Below, one piece after another: positions 38,199-46,490 of a stretch of 64,000 nucleotides of DNA. The notes beneath the pieces are model-generated. The model worked only from the letters and a program-made list of their open reading frames with translations, was not told the origin of the DNA and searched no databases. Where the stretch lies: positions 1,426,001 through 1,490,000 of the forward strand of contig NC_019902.2 in assembly GCF_000321415.2 (NCBI RefSeq), in the 5' to 3' direction. Made by a program: the position numbers and the translations under genes. Each line of letters starts with the position of its first letter. Position 1 is the stretch's first letter. This DNA comes from Thioalkalivibrio nitratireducens DSM 14787 (GTDB lineage: Bacteria; Pseudomonadota; Gammaproteobacteria; Ectothiorhodospirales; Ectothiorhodospiraceae).

Positions 38199-39188
38199 AT
38201 GGCAACTCTGTTTCTGGACCGCGCGCAACTGGAACTGCGTACCGACGGCAACGTCCTGGCGGTGTACGAGGGCGGCCGGCGCCGGGGCACCGTGCCCCTG
38301 AGTCTGCTCGAGCGCGTGGTGGTGCAGGGGCGCCAGACCCGGTTCGAATCGGGTGTGCTGCTCAAGCTCGCCGAGTCGGGCACCGCCACCGTGTTCATGG
38401 GCGCAAGAAGCAGCCGCCAGGTTGCGCTGATGCTCGGGCCTCGGCACAACGATGCGGCGGTGCGCATCGCCCAGACCCTGCGCATCCGCGACGCGGACTA
38501 CTGCGCCCGCTGGGCCCGCGACCTGGTGGCTGCGAAGCTGCGCCGCCAGTACAGGTTGCTGATCCAATGCGAACGGCAGCGCCCGGATGCGCGCAAGGCG
38601 CTGTTCGATGCGCGCGAGACGCTGGCCCGCATTCGTGCCCAGCTCACCGACGGTAGCTGCGACATCGGCCGGCTGCGCGGCCTGGAAGGTGCGGCGGCGA
38701 GAGCCTATTTCGCCGGCCTCGGAGCGGTGTTTCCGCCCGCGGTGGGTTTCCGCGGTCGTAACCGGCGGCCTCCGCGCGACCCGGTGAACGCCTGCCTGTC
38801 GCTGGGCTACACGCTGCTGCATTTCGATGCGGTGCGCGCGGCCCATGCCGCCGGGCTCGACCCGCTGATCGGGTTTTACCACCGCCCGAGCTTCGGCCGA
38901 GAGTCGCTCGCCAGTGACTTGATCGAGCCGCTTCGTCCCGTGGTCGACGCGTGGGTCTGGGAGCTTTTCCGAGCCGAAGTGCTCCGCGCGCACGACTTCA
39001 GCCGGGACCACGAAGCCTGTTTGCTGAACAAGGCCGGTCGGGCGCGCTTCTACGGCCGCTGGGAGCCCTTCGCGCGCACGCACCGGCGCTGGCTGCGCCT
39101 GCGCTGCGGGCAACTGGCGCGGGATTTCCGGAAGCAGGGAGAGACGTTTCTGGATCCGGACGGGGACGACGAGGCGGGCGAGACATGA
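38199..39188 (+). CDS. cas1: CRISPR integrase Cas1 (canonical)
   Basis: Cas1 integrates spacers at the leader end of the array. The 329-residue protein has the N-terminal beta-domain (LFLDRAQLELRTDGNVLAVY, GTVPLSLLERVVVQG) and a complete metal-binding triad in the helical domain: E163 in LEGAAARAYF, H228 in GFYHRPSFGRESLA and D240 in LASDLIEPLRP. This is the only canonical Cas1 in the window. Its stop overlaps the start of the divergent cas1-like gene (ATGA), showing co-translation. Confidence 0.95.
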   Translation: MATLFLDRAQLELRTDGNVLAVYEGGRRRGTVPLSLLERVVVQGRQTRFESGVLLKLAESGTATVFMGARSSRQVALMLGPRHNDAAVRIAQTLRIRDADYCARWARDLVAAKLRRQYRLLIQCERQRPDARKALFDARETLARIRAQLTDGSCDIGRLRGLEGAAARAYFAGLGAVFPPAVGFRGRNRRPPRDPVNACLSLGYTLLHFDAVRAAHAAGLDPLIGFYHRPSFGRESLASDLIEPLRPVVDAWVWELFRAEVLRAHDFSRDHEACLLNKAGRARFYGRWEPFARTHRRWLRLRCGQLARDFRKQGETFLDPDGDDEAGET

Positions 39189-39997
39189 GAACTGCGACCT
39201 GCGGCCAGCCGCCCCGGCGGATGCCTGCGCGGCGCTCGGAAGTCCCGCCCAAGCCCTTGTATCTGCTGGACGGCGAATCGCGGGAAATCGGTGTCCGGGG
39301 CGAAAGCCTGCGCATTGTCGCGTCGCATCGAGCCGTCCGCGTGCTGCCGCTACGGCGCGTGCAACGCATCGTGTGCGGGGACAAGACCCGCTGGGATGGC
39401 GGCGCGCTGTGTGCCTGCCTCGCACGGGGCATTCCCGTGACCTGGGTCGACTCCCGCGGCGCGGCGGCTGGCAACGCCTTCCCCAGCCAGATGGTGACCG
39501 GGCCGATTCACGATGCGCTGCTCCTGTATGTGCAGTTGCCGAGCTGGCGTCGGCGCTACCGCAACTGGCTGCGCAGCCGCCGCATGAACGTGCTCGCGCA
39601 CTGGGCGGCCAGCGTCGGCCCCGGGCTGCGGGTTCCGGTTCGCCTGTTCAACGATCTCAAGCGGCAGTTCGTATACCAGGGCAGGCTTGCCGATCATTTC
39701 GTGCCGGAGGCCCGGGCCTGGTGCGCCAGCGTGACCGTTCAGCGCCTGCTGGCCGAGGGCGTCGATATCCAGTACTGGGGGTTCGACGGCACCTCGATGG
39801 ATCTCGCGGACGACATCGCCGGCCTGTTCTGGGCCGACCTCAACCTGCACTGTGGCACCCTGGCCGAGCAGGTCGAAACGGGGGCCGCGTCGCTGCTGTT
39901 CTTCGAGAACTGGGCGCAGCGAAACCAGAACCGACTGCTGCAGCATCTCGGCGACTTGAAGCGCCACCTGCGCACGGAGCTTGGATCGTGGCACTGA
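39185..39997 (+). CDS. Divergent Cas1-like protein (locus 2)
   Basis: A 270-residue protein overlapping canonical cas1 by 4 bases. The N-terminal half is Cas1-like (LRIVASHRAVRVLPLRRVQR, GGALCACLARGIPVTWVDSR). The helical half has WGFDGTSMDLADDIAGLFWA where canonical Cas1 has the GF-x-H...D region. The aspartate is kept but no histidine is present, and no LEG-x-AAR glutamate motif is found. It is homologous to the protein at 23580 (PLRRV-x-RIV, RGI, DLADD/DLGAD). It is probably inactive as an integrase and may be a structural partner of canonical Cas1. Confidence 0.82.
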   Translation: MRTATCGQPPRRMPARRSEVPPKPLYLLDGESREIGVRGESLRIVASHRAVRVLPLRRVQRIVCGDKTRWDGGALCACLARGIPVTWVDSRGAAAGNAFPSQMVTGPIHDALLLYVQLPSWRRRYRNWLRSRRMNVLAHWAASVGPGLRVPVRLFNDLKRQFVYQGRLADHFVPEARAWCASVTVQRLLAEGVDIQYWGFDGTSMDLADDIAGLFWADLNLHCGTLAEQVETGAASLLFFENWAQRNQNRLLQHLGDLKRHLRTELGSWH

Positions 39998-40317
39998 ACG
40001 CACCGCGCGCGTGGCTGATCTGCTACGACATCGCCGACCCGCGGCGGCTGATCCGGCTGCATCGCTTCCTGAAGCGGTTTGCCCAGCCGGTGCAATACTC
40101 GGTGTTCTACTACGAGGGCAGCAGCGCCCAGCTCGCGCGCTGTTTGCACGACATCGCGGGTCGCATCGACCACCGCGAAGACGACGTGCGGGCCTATCCG
40201 ATTCCGAACCCCGCCCAGGTCGACACGCTCGGCCGCGGCGCGCTTCCGGACGGCGCGTTGCTCCAGTCCCACGAAAACCCGGGCCTGGTAACCTTGCTGC
40301 AGGCGCTGGCCGAGTGA
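39988..40317 (+). CDS. cas2: CRISPR adaptation protein Cas2 (QYSV type, locus 2)
   Basis: The 109-residue Cas2 starts at a GTG overlapping the previous stop by 10 bases and reads AWLICYDIADPRRLIRLHRF, PVQYSVFYYEG and DDVRAYPIPNP. It pairs with the divergent Cas1-like protein, as its homologue does at 24427. A C-terminal extension of about 25 residues (SHENPGLVTLLQALAE end) resembles that of other long Cas2 forms. The array 2 leader follows. Confidence 0.93.
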   Translation: MALNAPRAWLICYDIADPRRLIRLHRFLKRFAQPVQYSVFYYEGSSAQLARCLHDIAGRIDHREDDVRAYPIPNPAQVDTLGRGALPDGALLQSHENPGLVTLLQALAE

Positions 40318-40359
40318 GCTAAGATTGCCCGGAACGTGCCCGAATCGCCGTCAAGAAAT

Positions 40360-40439
40360 GCATCAGTCTGCCACCGCCCGCGAACCCCGCGAACCCCCTC
40401 TGCAAGCGGTTGTTCTAAAAGGTGTTTTCAGGCCATGCA
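40360..40439 (+). promoter_or_regulatory. CRISPR array 2 leader (conserved core)
   Basis: It shares GCATCAGTC, CGCGAACCCCCT, TGCAAGCGGTTG, GTGTTTTCAGG and CATGCA with the array 1 leader, directly before the first repeat. New spacers should enter here. A short direct repeat CGCGAACCCCGCGAACCCCC is a local feature not present in array 1. Confidence 0.8.
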
Positions 40440-41520
40440 GTCAGAACGACTTCCCTGATGAAGAAGGGATTAAGACGCCGCCGCCGCTCTTGATGCCGCG
40501 CATGTACTGGTCAGAACGACTTCCCTGATGAAGAAGGGATTAAGACTGGTTCAGTATGTCGAGGTATCGCATGTCGTTCGTCAGAACGACTTCCCTGATG
40601 AAGAAGGGATTAAGACCCCGGATCGTCCGGGCGAGCAGTAGCTGGGTGTGGTCAGAACGACTTCCCTGATGAAGAAGGGATTAAGACGAATCGGTGCTCC
40701 GCACTTTTCGCACTCGCCGCGTCAGAACGACTTCCCTGATGAAGAAGGGATTAAGACGTGTGGGTAGTTAGTCATGCTGCTTCTCCTTCGTCAGAACGAC
40801 TTCCCTGATGAAGAAGGGATTAAGACGATCTCGGCGTCGATGGCTTCCTGGCGGGCCTGTCAGAACGACTTCCCTGATGAAGAAGGGATTAAGACGATCG
40901 TGACTCGCGTGATGACGCAGCCCTTCTTGGTCAGAACGACTTCCCTGATGAAGAAGGGATTAAGACGGTCAAGCCGCGTCGTGTTCAGCACGGTGTAGGG
41001 TCAGAACGACTTCCCTGATGAAGAAGGGATTAAGACGGGTGTCACCCACTGGCCCCGCCATTGAACAGACCGTCAGAACGACTTCCCTGATGAAGAAGGG
41101 ATTAAGACCGTGAGTTGAAAACATGATGATCCTGGCGATCCGTCAGAACGACTTCCCTGATGAAGAAGGGATTAAGACGGCGATCGGCTTTCCGGACCGC
41201 CTCAGCCAGCGTCAGAACGACTTCCCTGATGAAGAAGGGATTAAGACAGCAGGAACGCCGCAAACTGCTCTTTACCGGCATGTCAGAACGACTTCCCTGA
41301 TGAAGAAGGGATTAAGACAGATCGATGAAGGTCGGCTTGGGTTCGCGTTCGAGGTCAGAACGACTTCCCTGATGAAGAAGGGATTAAGACTTTTTCTTTG
41401 AACTTGGCTTGTCTGGTAGCCCCGTGTCAGAACGACTTCCCTGATGAAGAAGGGATTAAGACGGCTGGCCGCGTCCATGGCATCCATGTCACGGCGTCAG
41501 AACGACTTCCCTGATGAAGA
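40440..41520 (+). CRISPR. CRISPR array 2, leader-proximal half: 15 full repeats plus the left part of repeat 16
   Basis: The 37-base repeat is the same as in array 1, with spacers of about 32-35 bases. The first repeat is at 40440 next to the leader. Repeat 16 (from 41496) is cut after its 25th base by an IS66-type element at 41521. The array resumes at 43910. All 15 full repeats look identical. Confidence 0.98.
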
Positions 41521-41578
41521 GTATGCGTTCACTCCCCCAGGCTTGAGTGCTGGTATTACAACCGCATGCGGCGAAAGG

Positions 41579-43130
41579 TCATGGTGCCGGGGCGGGTTCA
41601 GGCAGAACGGGGGCCGGCTCGCCTTTGCGCCGCTGCTGGACCACCTGAGCCAGGTAGGGCCAGGGCGAGACCCCGCGCTTGCGGCAGGTTTCGATCACGC
41701 TGACGAGGAGCGCGAAGGCCAAAGAACCCTGCTCGGTCCGGGTGCCCTGGCTGATGCGACGGCTGATCACCCAGTGCCGCAAGGCCTGTTCGGCCCAATT
41801 GTTCGTGATGGGCAACCGCGGAAACTCCAGAACGGCCCAGATCGCCTCCCAGTCATGGGTGAACTCGCGCGCCAGTTGCCGCGTCTTTTCGTGCGCACAG
41901 TCCCAGTGATCCACGCATAGGTCGTTGAAGGCGTCGAGCTTGCCGCGGTTTTTCTGGTACAGATCGGCCGGAGGCTGTGGTCCTTCCCGGGCCTGGTAGA
42001 CTTGCTGGAGCAGGTCCTCGAACAGGGCCAGGGTGGCGGCACCAAACGGTCGCGCCAGTGGGTCGAGGCTCTGGTCCAGCCCATGGGCCTTGCGGATGAG
42101 ATGCGCCAGGCAGCGCAAGCGGCGATCGTAATCGCGATAGGCCCAGAAGCCATCGCTCATCAACCAGCCAACGAACGCTTCGCCCAGGATCTTGTGCAGC
42201 ATCCTGCGGGAACGCCTGCCGATGGCAAACAGGGTGGCGGTGGTGCAGGTAAAGACCCACAGCCACAAGAGCTGGTTTCCCTCTTTCCAGCCGGTTTCGT
42301 CGACATGCAGCAGTTCGGCCTCGCGAATCAACGGCACGATATCGCGCTCGATCACCGGCGCGACCGCGCGACCGGCTTCGTGCAGGCATTGGTGGATCGC
42401 CGCGATGCTCAGGGATACGCCCAGCCAATCGGCCAGAAACTCCTGGACACCCCGGCGCGAAACGCGCTGGCGCAGCGACAAGGCGCAGATCAGCGCCACC
42501 AGCATCGGACCGGCCAGGTGCCATTCGGTCAGTTCGACCTGCCAATCCGTATTCTCTGCACAGCGTCCCGGTTCCGCATGCGTCCAATGGCCGCAGGAAC
42601 ATTGCCGTTGCAGATAGACGTGCTTGGTGTGACGGACTTCAAGGCCTGGGGAACCCGAAGTGGGGCGACCACATCGAGTGCATAGCGACCATTGTAGCCC
42701 TTGGTCGGAGCATCCGCGGGAAAGGGCGTGCCGCAGCATCGGCAGCGATCGGGGCTGTGCAGGATCTCCTCCTGCACCGGCAACGTGACCAGACGGCCGC
42801 AACCGGGGTGCGCCGGGGGCGCTTGCCGGGTTTTGCCGGCGGGCGCCTTGTTCTTGTCGGAGGCGGGCGTGGTCGCCGCAGATGACGGGGGTTCTGACGC
42901 GGGCGCCGTCGGATCTTCGGTTGGGTCCTCCGTCTCTGCTGCGCTGGCGGCTTCCCAAGGGGCTGGCTGCTCGATGGCCGGGAACTGTTGGCCGGGTTTT
43001 GCCCCAGGCGATCATGCGCCTCTTTCAAATCCACCAGCAGATTCACCGCAAGCACGCGCAGCGCGGCTTCGCTCAGGGCCGCGATGAACGCCTCGTCGAT
43101 CTGCCGAAGATCGTGTGGGCTCAGGCGCAT
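41579..43130 (-). pseudogene. IS66-family transposase (TnpC-like), frameshifted
   Basis: From 43130 the frame starts MRLSPHDLRQIDEAFIAALS, a zipper-like region with NSSRPSSSQP, then shifts near 42958 to reach a zinc-finger-like segment (CRCCGTPFPADAPTKG), and again between about 42625 and 42690 to reach the catalytic domain, which stays open to 41579. The DDE residues are visible: LLHVDETGWKEGNQ, WLMSDGFWAYRDYD and NNWAEQALRHW. As sequenced, translation would break after about 60 residues, so the copy is not autonomous unless these are sequencing errors. Confidence 0.85.
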
Positions 43131-43145
43131 CCTCCGCGACCCACC

Positions 43146-43809
43146 TCAATCCTCGGCCTCAACCGCCATCAGGGCCGAGAGCACCGCCAGGCGCTCCGCC
43201 GCGGGCATGGCCCGGTAGCGCTCGCCCAGCTCGCGGCCTTGCGCTTGATCCGTTGCCGGTCGGTGAAGTTCTTGCCCGCATAGCGCGGCCAATGCACCCG
43301 ATCGGGCGTGAAGTTGAACCAGAGTTTCTCGGTGCGCACCCGACCCTGGATCATCACCTGCACTTCCAGGCTCCGCCAACCCGTCAGATGCTCGTCGTAC
43401 AGCGCCGAGGGGTAGCCCGACAGGATGACCGAACAGGGAGCGACTGGAGCAGCGCAAGCAGCTCGAGATGGTCGGCCTCCTGGTATTCAAATCGATAGCG
43501 CCGCCGCGAGGTGCGGGTGGCATGCAGATACGGCGGATCACTGTAGACCAATTCCCGGCCCTGGAAATCGAACCCGGCCAGAAACGCATGCGCGCAGGCG
43601 TTCACCTTCTCGATCGGATAGGGGCCCGCAAACTCCCGCAGTGCTTGCGGGTCCAGGTCGATGCCAATATTGCGCAACGCCGCCGGCTTGCGCTGCATGA
43701 TCGCCCCACCACCGAGATGGGTTTCGATGTAGGTGTCGTGCGGCGGCATCAAGGCAATGATCGATTGGCACAACCCGACCGTCGCCTTCGAACCGAAATA
43801 GCCGCCCAT
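43146..43809 (-). pseudogene. D12-class DNA adenine methylase, frameshifted IS passenger
   Basis: From 43809: MGGYFGSKATVGLCQSIIAL with the SAM-binding motif form of the D12 class, YIETHLGGGAIMQRKPAA, NIGIDLDP, then the catalytic motif IV YSDPPYLH (about residue 90). Two one-base shifts (near 43436 and near 43224) are needed to join the C-terminal part (ILSGYPSALYDEHLTGW, HWPRYAGKNFTDRQRIKRKA). Intact it would be about 220 residues. It lies inside the IS66-type element, 100 bases from the right end. Confidence 0.82.
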
Positions 43810-43909
43810 CGCACGCCTCCCATCCCCGTGATCATGGAGACCACCATAGCCGCGACGCGCTATACCGTCAAGTCATCGCAGCTTTCTCCAGGGGGGGCTG
43901 AACGGATAC

Positions 43910-45051
43910 GATGAAGAAGGGATTAAGACCTTCATCAGAATGGCGCCTCGTCGTCATCGGTGGGGTCAGAACGACTTCCCTGATGAAGAAGGGATTAAGA
44001 CTGCCCTGACGGACGCTGTTGAGGTTCTGCAGGTCAGAACGACTTCCCTGATGAAGAAGGGATTAAGACGCGTTCGGCATCCACGCCGTGACCAGGACAT
44101 CGGTCAGAACGACTTCCCTGATGAAGAAGGGATTAAGACATGGACTTGGTCTCTCCTGTACTGAGCGTGGTGTGTCAGAACGACTTCCCTGATGAAGAAG
44201 GGATTAAGACCGCCGGTCACCGCTTCGTCCACGCGGTCGGCCTGTCAGAACGACTTCCCTGATGAAGAAGGGATTAAGACCATCGGCCGGGAACACGGTG
44301 GCCCGCAAGGTTTGGTCAGAACGACTTCCCTGATGAAGAAGGGATTAAGACAGCTCACCGTGGCAAAGGCATCGAAATGCCGGAGTCAGAACGACTTCCC
44401 TGATGAAGAAGGGATTAAGACGGCCAGTCGGCACCGACTTCCTCGGCCAGGGCGGTCAGAACGACTTCCCTGATGAAGAAGGGATTAAGACGTAACTGCG
44501 GTCATACCCTGTACTTGCCGTGCGTCAGAACGACTTCCCTGATGAAGAAGGGATTAAGACCGGTCCATGAACTCGTCGTATCCAAGCGCTGAGTCAGAAC
44601 GACTTCCCTGATGAAGAAGGGATTAAGACAAGCGGACGCCTCACACTGACCACGCCTACCCTGTCAGAACGACTTCCCTGATGAAGAAGGGATTAAGACC
44701 AAACAACCCTGGCGGGATTACATCAAGAAAAGTCAGAACGACTTCCCTGATGAAGAAGGGATTAAGACTGGGGAACTCATGCGGCTTATCGCCGCCTTGG
44801 GTCAGAACGACTTCCCTGATGAAGAAGGGATTAAGACAGGTCTGCGAAGGTGTTCGTGTACCTTGCGCATGGTCAGAACGACTTCCCTGATGAAGAAGGG
44901 ATTAAGACGGTACTGAGCGCTCGGTGCTTGCTTCTTCTTCGTGGTCAGAACGACTTCCCTGATGAAGAAGGGATTAAGACTTCGCAATTTCTGAGGATCA
45001 TTCGTGTTCTTCGTGTCAGAACGACTTCCCTGATGAAGAAGGGATTAAGAC
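43910..45051 (+). CRISPR. CRISPR array 2, leader-distal half: right part of repeat 16 plus 16 full repeats
   Basis: Starts inside repeat 16 (GATGAAGAAGGGATTAAGAC, 43910-43929) directly after the IS66-type element and ends with a full repeat at 45015-45051. With the proximal half the original array had 32 repeats and 31 spacers. Repeats are identical to those of array 1. Because the leader is now 2.4 kb away, the downstream spacers are probably transcribed poorly or only by read-through from the IS. Confidence 0.97.
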
Positions 45052-45097
45052 TCTTGACCTTCGTCCGGAGTGTGTCGTTTTGACTTCAGCCAGAGGC

Positions 45098-45210
45098 GTA
45101 GGGCGGAAAAGGCCGAAGGCCGTCATCCGCCAGCCGGCGCTGGGGCGTCCCCGAGCTCTTGGGCGGCATGAACGCCGTGAGGCGGATGACGCTGCGCTAT
45201 TCCGCCCTAC
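45098..45210. repeat. REP/BIME-like inverted repeat, copy 3
   Basis: Left arm GTAGGGCGGAAAAGGCCGAA and right arm ending ATTCCGCCCTAC, with GCGGATGACGCTGCGCTA in the right arm. Nearly identical to copy 1. It lies between the end of array 2 and the jetD stop codon, 35 bases downstream of jetD. Confidence 0.78.
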
Positions 45211-45245
45211 GGCGCTTCGATCGGAAGCGGGGTTTGCGAACGTGA

Positions 45246-46490
45246 TTAGGGATCCGGGGGGCGGGAAAGGTCGGCCAGCAACTCGTCCAGGAGCCGCTCC
45301 TCGTGGAGCGCGGTGCCGCGGGCGGCGAGCGCGGGGGCCAGGTCGGGATCCCACGGAGCGGCCGCGGTCGGCCCCTCCAGGGGCGGGCCGGAAACTTCCG
45401 CGTGGCGCTGCAGCGTCGCGGCATCCATGCGCCAGGGGTGTGCCTCGAAGCGCGCGAGCACACTGTTCATGATCGACAATCCCGCCCAGTCGAAATCGGC
45501 GCGGTACTGCAGGCGCGCGCCGGCGTCGCGCAATTGTTCCAGTAGCAGCCACACCGCAGCACCGGGTCGGCCGCCGGTGCTGACCAGCGGGGCGCATTCG
45601 GTGCCCAGGCGTTCCGCCGCTTCCGCGACCACGGTGGGGTTCTCGCAGACGAACACTTCGCGGTCCGCGCAATCCCAGCGCGGCGGGTGCCGCAGCAGCT
45701 GGCGCAGCGTGAGGTAGGTTGGCTCGCCGGCCTGATTCTGAATCCGCAGCATCCGCGAGCCGGGGGTGTCGCCCTGCACCGGCAGTTGGTAGACCAGCAC
45801 GGTGCTGGTGATGTCGCCGCCGACCAGGATGCCGGCATGCGCCCAGATCGTGCGCTCGTCGGGCCGGTCGTCGCCGATGCCGCCGCGCCAGTGGCGGTGC
45901 AGCGCCCGGCGTACCAGTGCGGCGGCGGGCTGGCCCGGATCGAGACCGTGCGCGTCGCCGAGACAACGGGCGGCGAGGGTACTGCGGTTCAGGCCCGGAT
46001 CGGGGAGCGCTTCGAGTACCGTGAGACTCTGCTCGAGCAGCGCGGCGGCGCGCGTCGGATCCCGTCGCGCCAGCCGTTTCAGCAGTCCGCGCGCCGCGAG
46101 TTCGTCGAGCCAGGTTTCCAGCCCGAGGGGCGCGGCGCGCTCGCGCACTGCTTCGAACAGTGCCTGCCAGCGCCGGGTTTCGGCCTGCTGTTCCGCCTGC
46201 TGGTCGCGGATCGGGCCGTCGAGCGCCTCCAGCGCTGCGCGCAGGCCGGGCGCGATTCCGGCGCGTGCCAGCGTCGCGTCGATTTCCGGCAGCGACACGC
46301 GCAGGCTGCTGCCGCTGCGTGGCGCACGGCCGAGCAGGCGTTCGACCGCCGCGCGTTCTTCCGGGGTGCTGCGCGTGAGCGTCAGCGTGTCGCCGCCGCC
46401 GCGCCCGAGGCGTTCGCGCAGACGCCGGCGCAGGCGTTCGGTACCGGCGCCGCCCAGGAGCCGCTGCAGGCGCTCGCGGTCGAGGCTCAA
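45246..46490 (-). CDS. jetD: Wadjet type II protein JetD (TOPRIM-type nuclease subunit)
   Basis: JetD is the nuclease of the Wadjet anti-plasmid system. It cuts DNA once the SMC-like JetC motor complex has sensed a small circle. The C-terminal TOPRIM-like site is visible: VFVCENPTVVAEAAERLG and QYRADFDWAGLSI. The type II form (DUF2399/TIGR02679-like) fits the whole 414-residue length. Its start is taken as a TTG at 46490, which overlaps the jetC stop by 4 bases (TTGA) and precedes LSLDRERLQRLLGG. The frame is open to 46685, inside jetC. The start is less certain than the rest. Confidence 0.85.
   Translation of the reverse strand: MSLDRERLQRLLGGAGTERLRRRLRERLGRGGGDTLTLTRSTPEERAAVERLLGRAPRSGSSLRVSLPEIDATLARAGIAPGLRAALEALDGPIRDQQAEQQAETRRWQALFEAVRERAAPLGLETWLDELAARGLLKRLARRDPTRAAALLEQSLTVLEALPDPGLNRSTLAARCLGDAHGLDPGQPAAALVRRALHRHWRGGIGDDRPDERTIWAHAGILVGGDITSTVLVYQLPVQGDTPGSRMLRIQNQAGEPTYLTLRQLLRHPPRWDCADREVFVCENPTVVAEAAERLGTECAPLVSTGGRPGAAVWLLLEQLRDAGARLQYRADFDWAGLSIMNSVLARFEAHPWRMDAATLQRHAEVSGPPLEGPTAAAPWDPDLAPALAARGTALHEERLLDELLADLSRPPDP

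Larger units (their letters stand above)
41521..43909 (-). mobile_element. IS66-type insertion sequence inside a CRISPR repeat
   Basis: The 2,389-bp element has terminal inverted repeats: left GTATGCGTTCACTCCCCC, right (reverse complement) GTATCCGTTCAGCCCCCC. The 8-base sequence GATGAAGA of the interrupted repeat is present on both sides (41513-41520, 43910-43917), the duplication length typical of IS66. It carries a frameshifted TnpC-like transposase and, upstream of it, a frameshifted DNA adenine methylase. There is no tnpA or tnpB, as in the single-transposase branch of the family. Confidence 0.93.

Noticed and set aside
10147..45051. Defence island integrated at tRNA-Ser
   Set aside because: The island starts right after the tRNA, but I found no duplicated tRNA 3' end, integrase gene or att-like repeat at the far side.
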